DNA of 23,275 bases from a virus, in the IMG/VR virus record IMGVR_UViG_3300020596_000300, positions 1 to 23,275 of that record, one strand, 5' to 3'. Made by a program: the position numbers and the translations under genes. Numbering within the stretch: the first letter of the stretch is position 1; each line of letters begins with the position of its first letter. Shown here one piece after another: positions 1 through 8,369 of the stretch. The notes under the pieces were generated by a model. The model did not search any database. It was given only the letters and a program-made list of their open reading frames with translations, and was not told where the DNA came from.

Positions 1-17
1 CCTCCTCCTCCTCCTCC
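1..17 (-). repeat. In-frame (CCT)n trinucleotide repeat coding for glycine
   Basis: The plus strand begins with five CCT units plus CC, which read as GGA glycine codons on the minus strand. It is part of a longer glycine-rich stretch following GPGGGQFTKG in the portal fusion. Copy-number change would lengthen or shorten the linker without shifting frame. The true extent is unknown because the window starts here. Confidence 0.8.
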
Positions 18-3000
18 ACCTCCACCGCCGTCGCCGCCGCCGTCGCCTTTGGTGAACTGACCGCCTCCCGGTCCTTTGTCTTTGTGTTTGTGCCCTGTTG
101 CGTCAACGCCCATTCTCAGAACTCGATTTTCCTCTTGCAATCGACCAAGTGACATCATGATCGTGTCTTGGTCGGTGTCTTGCATACGAATCAAAGTGCG
201 AGCGCCGGATTTAACCTGCTTAACTTCGTCTTCGGTGAGTGTCCACATTATTGGCGTAGCGAGCCCCTTGTAGCGTTTAGTTTGTTTAGTTAGCGACATT
301 GCAATCGCGTAGTTGGTTTTTCGTTTCTCGTCCGGTTTCCAAGTCCGATCAGGTGTTGCTACACCATCATCGAACAGTAACATTTGATCGGGGTCGCCAT
401 CGGTTTCGAAAAGTCCGACCGATCGCCCCTTCGTTTCGCCAACTCGATCGAGTGTTGGCTTACCGCCTGGTACGTTGTCGACTTCTCCGAACATGCCGAG
501 CTGGTCGCCTGGTTTGGCGGCTTCATTAGTGCGAGTGTCCAGCGTGATACCAGGCTTCTCGGGTTCAGGCGATTGCATGGCAGAGAGCACTTTGCGGACT
601 TCATCGAGAGTTGTTTTCTTGATCGATTCGCGGTCGGCTTTCTTGGTCGCTTTGGCTAACCTCGCCGCCTGCGCTTTGATCGCTTCTGCGACTGGCCCCT
701 TGAGGCCAACTTCTCGGTCGAAGTCTGATAGTGACGCCCTAGCGGAATCTCGTTTTTGTAGATTGGCGTCGACGTTGAGCACGTTGCCGGTTTCGCTGAC
801 GCGTTCTGCGCGACGAGTTGAACTGACGGCAGCAAAGTCATTAGCCTCAGTTGCGAACGCCCTGTTAATAAACGATTCAAGCTCCACCTCCTGATCAAAC
901 GTTGACTCTTCCGATTCCCAATCGCCAAACAGGTCCGTTCCGGTGTCTTTGAATATCCCTGCGCGGCTCATCTTCTTCGATGCGGCTTCGACTTCGCGAA
1001 TGCTCCAATCCTTGCCATCGTCTTCGAGTTGCCAAATCTTCTTGAACAACTTGTCTTGTAGCGTGTGATCCTTCAGATGCTTAGCGACCGCCACTGCTTT
1101 GTCTTCTTCCATTTTGCCTTGCGCGACCGCTGCGAACGATTTATCCGACAGGTCTACCAAACTTGCAGCATCGCTAGCTACGCGACCGGACATTGATATA
1201 CCGGATCGCTTTAGATGCTCGACATCCTTCCCAGAGTCTCGAAGATACTTGGCTGCGTCGATTGCAGTCCCATGACCCTGAGCAATGTTCGCGAGTGCTC
1301 CGATTGCTCGCGCATGCTTCGCTGTTGGAGCGTCGATGTAGCGGGCGTTAAGTTGCTCTGTTCCAGCCCTAGTCGCTAATTCGTGCCGGTGGTGTCCGTT
1401 AATCACGAAGTCCTTGCCGTTTTCTGGATCTCTCCAAACTAGCAGCACTCCACCCAACTCGGGAACCCATTTGCTGGTTCCCTTCAGTTCTTCGCCCACT
1501 CCCTTTTCGCCGATGCCCTTCACTTTGTACTGGAATCGGGCGGGGTCAACGTTTAGCGTTCCAGTTGGTACTGTGTAGACGTTTTCACGGACTGGCGCAA
1601 CGGGCGTGCCGTCTTCGCGTTCGGCGGTGCGGTGTTTACCACTCGTCAATCGTTCGGTCAGCTTCGCAATCAAGGCCGATTTCGTCTTGGCGCTTGCCTT
1701 GGTGCCGTAGTCTTTCTTCAGACTGTGCAGTTGCTTGGTTGTCAACGTGTTCAAGTGCGACATCAGCTCAGACATCGAATCAGGGGACCGGCTGCGGTGT
1801 GCAGAGTCGACCTTTTCCTTTGCCAGCGAATATGCCTCTTCAGTCCCCTTGGCAACGAATTGACCATTCTTGCCGCGAGGGTGATCACTAGGGTTCCAAA
1901 GCGCCAGCTTCATTGGCTTGTCTTCTGGAAGAATCGCGTCAAGCACTTCCTCCGCTTTGTCTCCGTAGATGCTTGCGAGAATGTCCGCTAACGCTTCAAT
2001 CCGCTCCGGTGAGTAATCGAACTCATTATCCGTTTGATCGCCTGTTGCGCTCGATAAGCGGAGCAATGACAGTTCTTTCGCTCGAGAAACTAGGTCGCGA
2101 ACATCGATCGCACCGGAACCGACTTGATCGGCCAAGCTCATACCGACCGGCTTTGCGTTTGCGTCAGCCTGTGGCTGTGGCTGCGGTTCATCGTTGCCGC
2201 CAGGGATTCCCGTTTGACCAGGCTGCTCATTCCCTTGCATGTCTTGCGGAACTCCGTTCGGGTCGCCGCCATCGCCTTGCCCTTGCTGTTCCATTGCTTG
2301 CTTGGCGAGCGGCTTGAACGCCGTTTCGTATTCGACCTTGCGGCCAAAATTAAGGACCAACAATGGATCGATCAGTTGAACGCACAACTCCTTGAGCAAC
2401 TTCACCACCCACGAATCGAGCGTCGAGTAGAACGACTGCATCGGAATCTTTTTGCCCGCCCAGGCACCCGTAGAGTCGCTATTGATCACGTCATCACAAA
2501 TGCCCATACCGTGCCGAATCTCTTCGTCAAGATCCTTGGGGTACTGAAGGATGTGCGACGGGTTACTAGCGACTGTTGCGCGTGACAGCGTCCACTTTTC
2601 GTTGCCGTTTTCATCTCGGTCGGACGGTCGAACGGTTACTCCCCCGGCGCGGATGTTTTCGACGATTTGACGAGCAATGTCTTTGTTAGGAATCGGGGTG
2701 TCGAACCCTGTGATGTACGTTTCGCCGTCAGGGTAGGTTAGATCCACACCGCCGTAGGCATCTTTGTGCATGAACAGCCGACGCACTTCGCGAGCACCGC
2801 CCTCGAACCATTTGTCGGCCCAGGAACTATAAGCGCCATAGGCTGCGCTAGTTCCATAGTCTTCGCCGTCTTCGGAGCCGTAGGAGTGAAACCACGAATA
2901 GGGGAACGGTAGATCAACGTTGCCGCCTTCCACTCGCTCGATACGCACGCCGTAGCGCTCGCAACCACGCTTCAGCAACTTGCAATCCATCGGGTGACGG

Positions 3001-3494
3001 GAGAGCATTTCGTTGATTTCGATCAGTCCGGTTTCTTCAGACAGCTTCAGCGTTACTTCGCCAGCCGACCAGCCCCAAATCTGAGAGCGGAGGATTTCAG
3101 GCAGAAACGTTTTCCAAATACGTTGGAGCTGCCGGAAGATGAATTGAGCAACGCCAGGATCTCGGCACTTAATACCTTCCTGCCAAACTCCGTTTTCTTC
3201 CCAGCCGAATGTTAAACCGTAGATAGGAGCGGCGCGGGTTTCGAAGTTGAGCCGTATTCCTTCGTCCATTAACATAGCGCGGACGGTCGCGAAAGTGAAC
3301 GGAGGAAGATCGACCGGATGTTGAAACCAAATGTGCGGAATCGGCTTGTAGAGGCCCGACGAAGGATAACGCGACGTGTCGGCCTGCTTGCCCCCGGGTG
3401 TCGTCGTGATCGTCCTATTCTGGCCGTTCAGCTTTTGCGTTTGCGTTTGCGCGGCTGGCTTGCTCTTGATTCGGTTGCGATTGTTTTTTACCAC
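1..3494 (-). CDS. Portal protein fused to SAP-like and ParB-like domains (partial; runs off left edge)
   Basis: One frame is open from GTG at 3494 to the window edge, at least 1164 codons. The start follows GGAGGT with 7 bases between, just after the previous stop. Residues about 45-400 look like a phage portal (DUF935/SPP1 gp6-like): WGWSAGE near 140, a G-S-rich FHS...YGTSAAYG stretch at 202-220, IRAGGV near 281, LDEEIRHGMGICDDVI near 322, AGKKIP near 346 and LNFG at 381. A Gln/Pro linker (about 402-450) follows. DHPRGKNGQF lies at 537-546 and a SAP-like helix-loop-helix at about 579-616. A ParB-type domain starts near 639 with INGHHRHELA at 698-707, followed by a ParB-like helical region to about 822. 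QLGMF (998-1002) and QMLLF (1037-1041) resemble sliding-clamp motifs. GPGGGQFTKG lies at 1141-1150, then a glycine tract. The portal forms the DNA entry ring of the capsid; the C-terminal functions are inferred from motifs only. The reading frame was checked at several points along its length. Confidence 0.85.
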   Translation of the reverse strand, partial: MVKNNRNRIKSKPAAQTQTQKLNGQNRTITTTPGGKQADTSRYPSSGLYKPIPHIWFQHPVDLPPFTFATVRAMLMDEGIRLNFETRAAPIYGLTFGWEENGVWQEGIKCRDPGVAQFIFRQLQRIWKTFLPEILRSQIWGWSAGEVTLKLSEETGLIEINEMLSRHPMDCKLLKRGCERYGVRIERVEGGNVDLPFPYSWFHSYGSEDGEDYGTSAAYGAYSSWADKWFEGGAREVRRLFMHKDAYGGVDLTYPDGETYITGFDTPIPNKDIARQIVENIRAGGVTVRPSDRDENGNEKWTLSRATVASNPSHILQYPKDLDEEIRHGMGICDDVINSDSTGAWAGKKIPMQSFYSTLDSWVVKLLKELCVQLIDPLLVLNFGRKVEYETAFKPLAKQAMEQQGQGDGGDPNGVPQDMQGNEQPGQTGIPGGNDEPQPQPQADANAKPVGMSLADQVGSGAIDVRDLVSRAKELSLLRLSSATGDQTDNEFDYSPERIEALADILASIYGDKAEEVLDAILPEDKPMKLALWNPSDHPRGKNGQFVAKGTEEAYSLAKEKVDSAHRSRSPDSMSELMSHLNTLTTKQLHSLKKDYGTKASAKTKSALIAKLTERLTSGKHRTAEREDGTPVAPVRENVYTVPTGTLNVDPARFQYKVKGIGEKGVGEELKGTSKWVPELGGVLLVWRDPENGKDFVINGHHRHELATRAGTEQLNARYIDAPTAKHARAIGALANIAQGHGTAIDAAKYLRDSGKDVEHLKRSGISMSGRVASDAASLVDLSDKSFAAVAQGKMEEDKAVAVAKHLKDHTLQDKLFKKIWQLEDDGKDWSIREVEAASKKMSRAGIFKDTGTDLFGDWESEESTFDQEVELESFINRAFATEANDFAAVSSTRRAERVSETGNVLNVDANLQKRDSARASLSDFDREVGLKGPVAEAIKAQAARLAKATKKADRESIKKTTLDEVRKVLSAMQSPEPEKPGITLDTRTNEAAKPGDQLGMFGEVDNVPGGKPTLDRVGETKGRSVGLFETDGDPDQMLLFDDGVATPDRTWKPDEKRKTNYAIAMSLTKQTKRYKGLATPIMWTLTEDEVKQVKSGARTLIRMQDTDQDTIMMSLGRLQEENRVLRMGVDATGHKHKDKGPGGGQFTKGDGGGDGGGGGGGGG

Positions 3495-3495
3495 G

Positions 3496-3990
3496 CTAAT
3501 TACCTCCACAACGAGAATCGACAAAACGCTCCAACGCCTGCGCTCGAGCTTCGCGCGCCTGCTTCTCGTCTCCCGTTGCCACCAGCACTAACTGATAGAT
3601 CGCGTCGTACGCCGCTGGATCAAACTTCCCTGCTTGCAGCGTAGCCTGCGCCTTGACTCGCGGTAAGTTCGCGTACAGCCCATACATTTCCAGTTCACCT
3701 AGGCGCGTCCCGTCAACGTGCAACCAGGCTCCTACATCGGCAATTCGCTGGTAGGCTTTCCGCGTTCTGTCCATTAGTTCGCAGATTGACCACCACAACT
3801 GCCAAGCGGCTGTTCCGGACAATTGAACACTAAAACGCGACTGAGCCCAAGCGGTTACGGAATGTAATAGTTCGACGGTCGGCGCGGTCGACGTTGCTGA
3901 CATACCCGCCATTTGTTCGCAGCGTTCCATCGCCGCTTGCGCGTCGAAAATGCTCAACTCAAAATCTTTCCCGTCGATTTGAAATCGCAT
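3496..3990 (-). CDS. Hypothetical protein of the tail/portal junction
   Basis: This 164-residue protein is not recognised. Its ATG overlaps the stop of the upstream 558-residue gene as TAATG, so translation is probably coupled. Its last codons contain the GGAGGT that serves as the ribosome site for the portal fusion gene 2 bases after its stop. The sequence is soluble and mostly helical, rich in Ala, Gln and Trp (WQLWW near 83), with an Arg/Ala-rich C-terminus. There is no signal peptide or membrane span. Position between a distal-tail candidate and the portal suggests a virion assembly role, but nothing specific can be claimed. Confidence 0.8.
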   Translation of the reverse strand: MRFQIDGKDFELSIFDAQAAMERCEQMAGMSATSTAPTVELLHSVTAWAQSRFSVQLSGTAAWQLWWSICELMDRTRKAYQRIADVGAWLHVDGTRLGELEMYGLYANLPRVKAQATLQAGKFDPAAYDAIYQLVLVATGDEKQAREARAQALERFVDSRCGGN

Positions 3991-5666
3991 TACAATCCCT
4001 GCCAGATGTTCATGTCGTTATCGTTCATCTTTTTCGGTCGCATTGAAACCGCATAGCGTTGATTCCACGCCGCTGCGTAGACCGGTTGACCCAGTACATT
4101 TCCGATGAACTTCTGACGGAATTGAGCTCGTCCAACTCGATAGAGCGTCACGTCGCCGACCTTCAGTTTATCGGGGCGAGGAATCGGGTAACCGATACGC
4201 TCGGCATAGCCACGCCAAACTATCTCCACGCGACCGGCTTGGCTTTCGACGTAACGAGTCACGTTTACGGCTGTTCCGCCGCCGGTTGTCGAACCTGCTG
4301 GCTCTAGCGTTGCGTTTTCGTCGCTTGGATTAAACGTCTTTAGCTCCAAGTCGTCTGGATCCACTGTGACTTGCGTTGTCGTTGGAACCTCTTCGTCTAG
4401 TTCGATCCACGAATCGTATTTGAGGTAGCTTTCTCGAGCGGGTGGCTTGTCGTTGTAGAGCTTCGTGCCGGCCGTAGGCATGGGTGGGCGTGCTGTTGGT
4501 GTAACTTGTTTCGTTGGGCTAACAAAATTATCTGAGCAGAGGTTGTGAATCTGTGCGCCGTTGGGTCGTAGTCGAATGTCCGAAATACCGCGGTTGCCTG
4601 TAACTTGCAACATGTTACTTTTCCAGTTGGCCCATGTCCCAAGGTTAATCGGGGCAGCAAAGCCCGATGCACTAAACGCACCCGCCAGCGCTGTTAGAAT
4701 CGAATCGTCAGGCTTAGCCATGATCGTTCTGTAGTTGATCGAAAAACTAAACGTGTTCGCGAACAGCGATTCATCGATATAGAGTTGATCAAAAAACAGC
4801 GTGACGCCGCTGGCTGTGGTGAACGCTACGCGGCTTGTGACGATCGCCTTGAAGACCTCCCATGCGTAGGACCGCGCAACTCCATGCCTCAACTCGATTG
4901 TTGCGCGGATCGTCTGGGTCAGCTTTGCGGCTGAATTACGTTGCCAAGCAACGCCATGATTGCCAGTGATGTTGACAACGCCGGTCGCGAATGCGTTGGG
5001 TGAACGAATCTGACTCTCGACAATTGTGAACTCCAGCCTGCGATTGTCGGGGCTGGTGTTCCAGCTCGTTTCGCGCTGGTAGTCTTCGAGAGCTGGCAAG
5101 CTGAAAACAAATTGCCGGAAGTTATCGGCTGCTGCAAGAATGTTGTCGCCGTCCACGGTCGCTGCAACTTCGAGGTATCCGCTGTGGGTGATCGTCGTGT
5201 AGCCAGATGGATCAATGCGAGCCGAGAATCGATGATTGACGGACATTACACCGGTGTAGCGTTCGCATTCCGAAACGCAAACTTCGCATTCCCAGACTAC
5301 GTGAACCGCGTTGTCGTGACCGATAGCATCCCAGGAAATCATGCGAGGATGTGGGCCTAGCGTAACGTCGCGCCGGCCCGAACCAGTGAAGTTGACATCG
5401 AAAGGTGTGCCGTTAAATCCAAGATGCGAGATAACAAGATACTTGCCTTGCTTGCTGAGTCGATCGCGGATTCTCGCGAAGTGCGTACCCGCTTGCCCAG
5501 GTGAGTCGCCAGCATCCGCATAGATGGTTGTTTCGGCTCGAATCCGATAACGGTTGTAGAGTACCGTAGTCTGCGCGTCGTCCTGAACCATGCTCGCGCT
5601 AACGCTGATTTCGGTGTACTCGTTAAAGACGTAGCCGTTGTATTCAAGTATTTGGCGTGTTGCCAT
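3990..5666 (-). CDS. Putative distal tail / baseplate structural protein
   Basis: The 558-residue protein directly follows the tape measure candidate and starts in a TAATG overlap with it. The first 340 or so residues are beta-rich with alternating polar and hydrophobic stretches and repeated Thr/Val/Ile strands, as in virion proteins. Around 395-480 is a Pro/Thr/Glu-rich segment containing a PTARPPMPTAG linker, followed by a compact C-terminal domain with RVEIVWRGYAERIGYP and YRVGRAQF. There is no recognised catalytic motif. In siphovirus gene order the slot after the tape measure belongs to distal tail or tail-tip proteins, so the role is assigned by position, not by homology. Confidence 0.75.
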   Translation of the reverse strand: MATRQILEYNGYVFNEYTEISVSASMVQDDAQTTVLYNRYRIRAETTIYADAGDSPGQAGTHFARIRDRLSKQGKYLVISHLGFNGTPFDVNFTGSGRRDVTLGPHPRMISWDAIGHDNAVHVVWECEVCVSECERYTGVMSVNHRFSARIDPSGYTTITHSGYLEVAATVDGDNILAAADNFRQFVFSLPALEDYQRETSWNTSPDNRRLEFTIVESQIRSPNAFATGVVNITGNHGVAWQRNSAAKLTQTIRATIELRHGVARSYAWEVFKAIVTSRVAFTTASGVTLFFDQLYIDESLFANTFSFSINYRTIMAKPDDSILTALAGAFSASGFAAPINLGTWANWKSNMLQVTGNRGISDIRLRPNGAQIHNLCSDNFVSPTKQVTPTARPPMPTAGTKLYNDKPPARESYLKYDSWIELDEEVPTTTQVTVDPDDLELKTFNPSDENATLEPAGSTTGGGTAVNVTRYVESQAGRVEIVWRGYAERIGYPIPRPDKLKVGDVTLYRVGRAQFRQKFIGNVLGQPVYAAAWNQRYAVSMRPKKMNDNDMNIWQGL

Positions 5667-7096
5667 TACGGAAGTCCCCCCAACCCTTTGCCCCTGCGAG
5701 GCGGAATAGGCGGCTTGAGCTTATTGTCGGCTGCGAGCAATTCGGCAAGGAATGGGTCAATCTGTTCATTCTTGGGGTTAGTATCTTGACCCGACATTAG
5801 GAGCATGGCATCGGCTAAATCTGCCATTGATTTAGTTAGTGCTTTTGCGGCTGGCTGATTGTCGGTCGGGTCCAACGTGATGGAGGCGTAGATGCGATTG
5901 ACCGTTGCAATGAGCACGTCCAGCGTATTCATAATCACAGTCAAACTATTGATTCCAACTTCGATTAGCGGAGCTGTCTTTAGTAGCAACTCGTAGATTT
6001 TCGTTTGAATTTCGTACATCGATTCGGACAAGCGGTTCTGCGAGGCTTGCAGCGAAGCCACTTCATCGCCAATTCGCTTAGCACGGTCTAGCCGCATTAG
6101 CTCTTGGTTCGCGGAGAATTGAGCTTGAACAGATGCAATCGCTGGCGATAGGTCTTCGAGGTTTTTTGCAACCGCGTCCATTGTCTCCATGAACTTCTTG
6201 ACGCTGAGCGCTGCGGCTCCGGCTGCGAGCGCTACGGCGACAAGCGGACCGGCTGCGGCCATTGCTCCGGTTGCAGCCGCGGCCCCTGCGCCAGCGGCAG
6301 CAGTTCCAGCACCACTTGCGGCAACTCCAGTTGCGGCCCCTGCGCTGGCTCCCGCACCGGCTGCGGCACCTGATGCCGCTTGACCTGCGCCGAACAGTCC
6401 CGAAGCAAACTGCGTTGCGCGGTTGGCAAGTCCTGCTCCGGTGTGACTTAGATTTGAAACGAGATTGCCGGCGCGACTTCCCTTCAATCCAAAGTCGTCA
6501 ATCTTCTGATCGATTAAGCCCGATAGATTGTCGAACAGCGACTTTGCGGGCGCATCGGTTTGCTCTTTGGTCTTTTTGGCTTTCTCCTCATTGGGAAGAA
6601 CCTCGTCCAGAGCAGTTGCAAAAGCCTTACGGCTTCCGTGTCTCGCTGATCGACCTTGTTCATCGAGAACATCGCGTCGACTGTTAGACTCGTCCTTAGT
6701 GGCCGATACAAGATCGTCGATCGCATCGATTAGTTCTTCGATCGAATCAGGGAATAACGCGGGCGAACTGGCTTCAGTAGGCTGTGCGCTGGCGGGCGGC
6801 GCGTCCGCTTTGGCTGTATTGTCGCCTACCAATTCAGCAACAACTAGGGATTCAGGAGGAACCGTTTGGCGTTCCGTGGTAGCTGGCTCTGTAGGCGATT
6901 GGAGCGGTGACGTTGCACTTGGCGGGGTTGTGCTCGTCGCACTTGGTAAAGGACTGGCAGGTTGCGAAGTGCTGCTAGTCGACGGCTGAGCGGGCTGCGA
7001 TTGCGCACCGCTAGCCGGGGCAGGCTGCGGATTGGTGAACGCGGCCTGCTGTTGAGGATCTTCGCCGACTAGGGTTACTTTTAGCTCGACCGACAC
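5666..7096 (-). CDS. Putative short tail tape measure protein
   Basis: 476 residues starting at GTG 7096, which lies inside the last codons of the preceding gene. The first 110 residues are Pro/Ser/Thr/Gln-rich and look disordered. Residues about 225-300 form a long Ala/Gly-rich hydrophobic block that could span a membrane. Residues about 305-420 are helical and coiled-coil-like (SANQELMRLDRAKRIGDEV and onward). A hydrophobic block inside a helical protein, placed after tail tube and chaperone candidates, fits a tape measure protein, which sets tail length and enters the host envelope. It is short for the family: at the usual rule of about 0.15 nm per residue it would give a tail near 70 nm. 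A minor tail protein is the alternative. Confidence 0.7.
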   Translation of the reverse strand: MSVELKVTLVGEDPQQQAAFTNPQPAPASGAQSQPAQPSTSSTSQPASPLPSATSTTPPSATSPLQSPTEPATTERQTVPPESLVVAELVGDNTAKADAPPASAQPTEASSPALFPDSIEELIDAIDDLVSATKDESNSRRDVLDEQGRSARHGSRKAFATALDEVLPNEEKAKKTKEQTDAPAKSLFDNLSGLIDQKIDDFGLKGSRAGNLVSNLSHTGAGLANRATQFASGLFGAGQAASGAAAGAGASAGAATGVAASGAGTAAAGAGAAAATGAMAAAGPLVAVALAAGAAALSVKKFMETMDAVAKNLEDLSPAIASVQAQFSANQELMRLDRAKRIGDEVASLQASQNRLSESMYEIQTKIYELLLKTAPLIEVGINSLTVIMNTLDVLIATVNRIYASITLDPTDNQPAAKALTKSMADLADAMLLMSGQDTNPKNEQIDPFLAELLAADNKLKPPIPPRRGKGLGGLP

Positions 7097-7452
7097 TGTT
7101 CAACTTGCCTTGCAATCGAGAGCGCAACTTGCTGAAACTGAACCAATACTAATGACCATATACGCAACGCAACGTCTACATTGCAATCGGGCATTCCGAG
7201 CAAAATCAGGCAGTCGCAAAACTTCTGAAGATCCGCTTGGTCTGGAATCGATCGTCCCGAAGCGTCTTGAATCATCTGCATTTTTAGCTTCAGAACAACA
7301 ACGTCATACTGCCATCTGGTGGTAGTCCCGTCAGGCAGGGTCAGTTCCAGCGTAGGACGATCGGTTGTGATCGACAACACTTGCTTTGCAACCGGTTTCT
7401 CTTCCGGTTTCTCTTCCGGTTTCCTGCGAAACCAATTACGTAGATGAACCAA
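7081..7452 (-). CDS. Putative tail assembly chaperone
   Basis: 123 residues from a TTG start at 7452 inside the end of the tail tube gene (AAGGA lies 10 bases upstream). The N-terminus has a basic segment and the repeat KPEEKPEEKP, encoded by a perfect 12-base tandem repeat. The rest includes LTLPDGTTTRWQYDVV and helical segments. The slot between tail tube and tape measure is that of the tail assembly chaperone in siphoviruses (lambda G/GT). No obvious slippery heptamer for a -1 frameshift was seen near the 3' end, and the next gene has its own GTG start, so the usual frameshifted partner is not evident. Assigned by position. Confidence 0.6.
   Translation of the reverse strand: MVHLRNWFRRKPEEKPEEKPVAKQVLSITTDRPTLELTLPDGTTTRWQYDVVVLKLKMQMIQDASGRSIPDQADLQKFCDCLILLGMPDCNVDVALRIWSLVLVQFQQVALSIARQVEQCRSS
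7392..7423 (-). repeat. 12-base in-frame tandem repeat (KPEE units)
   Basis: The unit ccggtttctctt occurs twice exactly (7392-7403, 7404-7415) followed by a partial third copy. On the minus strand it codes KPEE repeats near the N-terminus of the chaperone candidate. Twelve bases keep the frame, so copy number could vary freely. Confidence 0.9.
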
Positions 7453-7951
7453 ATGTCGGGGTTCCTTCGCTCATATTAACGTAGTGTTGGAGTCGGATTG
7501 GAACTTCCTTCAGGTCCGGCGCAAGTAGCACGTCGACCGGGAATCGATCATGCAAAATCGATAGCGGCAGTGTAATGGTTGCGGCTGCATCATTCGATGC
7601 ACTCGTGCCAGTGATCGCTGTGAGAACGACCGCTTTACACCTCGTTACTGGCGATACGCTTCCCTGCCCACGGACATCGAGTAAGCCGATAATGCCGAGT
7701 TGCCATTCGTTGCCGATGGTCGACGTGTACGCATAGAGTAGGTCTGCCACGCCCGCCGCGTTTGCTTCGAGCAATCGAAACGAGCTGGTTCGGTTCTGGC
7801 CTTGGTAAACAGCATCTTGCGGTGTCTGCCCGCCCAAGTGCCCTGTAATGATTTTCTTGAAAATCTCGTACGTCATCCGAATCCCTTCGGCTGTTTGACC
7901 GAGAGCTTTCGCGTTGTACGTGATGTTATATCCACCGGCAATAAACGACAT
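7436..7951 (-). CDS. Putative major tail tube protein
   Basis: 171 residues. The N-terminus GGYNITYNAKALGQTAEGI is typical of phage tail tube proteins, in which a strand presents the ring subunit (the GxYxxTYN...LGxTxxG pattern). The remainder alternates strands with a long insertion and ends in PIRLQHYVNMSEGTPTFG. There is no signal peptide. It starts 1 base after the stop of the zinc-ribbon gene and is followed by the chaperone and tape measure candidates, the expected order. No contractile sheath gene is present beside it, so a long non-contractile tail is favoured. Confidence 0.75.
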   Translation of the reverse strand: MSFIAGGYNITYNAKALGQTAEGIRMTYEIFKKIITGHLGGQTPQDAVYQGQNRTSSFRLLEANAAGVADLLYAYTSTIGNEWQLGIIGLLDVRGQGSVSPVTRCKAVVLTAITGTSASNDAAATITLPLSILHDRFPVDVLLAPDLKEVPIRLQHYVNMSEGTPTFGSST

Positions 7952-7952
7952 A

Positions 7953-8369
7953 TTAGACTCCTAGTAATTCTGGGTCGGGCTTCCAACCGTCCGCAAGTTT
8001 AATTCCCAGCTTGGCCGCATTGGCTTTGCAGATTGGGCAGTTGATCACATTTACGTCACCGCTTGCCGCTTCCAGGTTCGTCATTGTAGCGAGGTAGGCG
8101 CGTTGATCGTCGCAAGCGAAAACGTAGCAGAGGCCACCGGCTCCGCGAATCGGACCGCCGCGCATTGGCAATAGCAAATGCGTGAGCACGTACACACCGA
8201 CCATCGGTTCAATGCACGCGCCGCACTTTGGGCAACTTACGTGAGCGTGAGTAATCGGAAACGTGAATAGTTCTTCGCGCTGACCTTGCACTTGGCATAG
8301 CGGGTTTCGACAGAACCCTACCGCGGGATGCTTCGTCGAACGGTCGTTAGGCATGATCACAGCGCTCAT
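7953..8369 (-). CDS. Zinc-ribbon protein in the tail module
   Basis: 138 residues, starting in an ATGA overlap with the preceding gene. Cysteine pairs are arranged as zinc-binding knuckles: C20-x4-C25, C46-x2-C49 (CPKCGAC), C81 and C86, and C111-x2-C114 (CPIC). A hydrophobic stretch (VGVYVLTHLLLPM) lies near 57-69. No family recognised. Its place between the tail terminator candidate and the tail tube suggests a structural or assembly role, but a regulatory or host-directed role is possible. Most of the pairs are well formed, so metal binding is a reasonable reading. Confidence 0.75.
   Translation of the reverse strand: MSAVIMPNDRSTKHPAVGFCRNPLCQVQGQREELFTFPITHAHVSCPKCGACIEPMVGVYVLTHLLLPMRGGPIRGAGGLCYVFACDDQRAYLATMTNLEAASGDVNVINCPICKANAAKLGIKLADGWKPDPELLGV

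Noticed and set aside
76-2585. Several plus-strand open frames of 65-153 codons in the left part
   Set aside because: They lie opposite the long portal-fusion frame, overlap one another and lack family patterns; they are shadows of that gene.
6189-6383. Plus-strand frame made almost only of Ala and Pro
   Set aside because: It mirrors the Ala/Gly codons of the tape measure candidate and is a composition artefact.
7081-7160. Programmed -1 frameshift between chaperone and tape measure
   Set aside because: No slippery heptamer was found near the end of the gene, and the next gene has its own GTG start.
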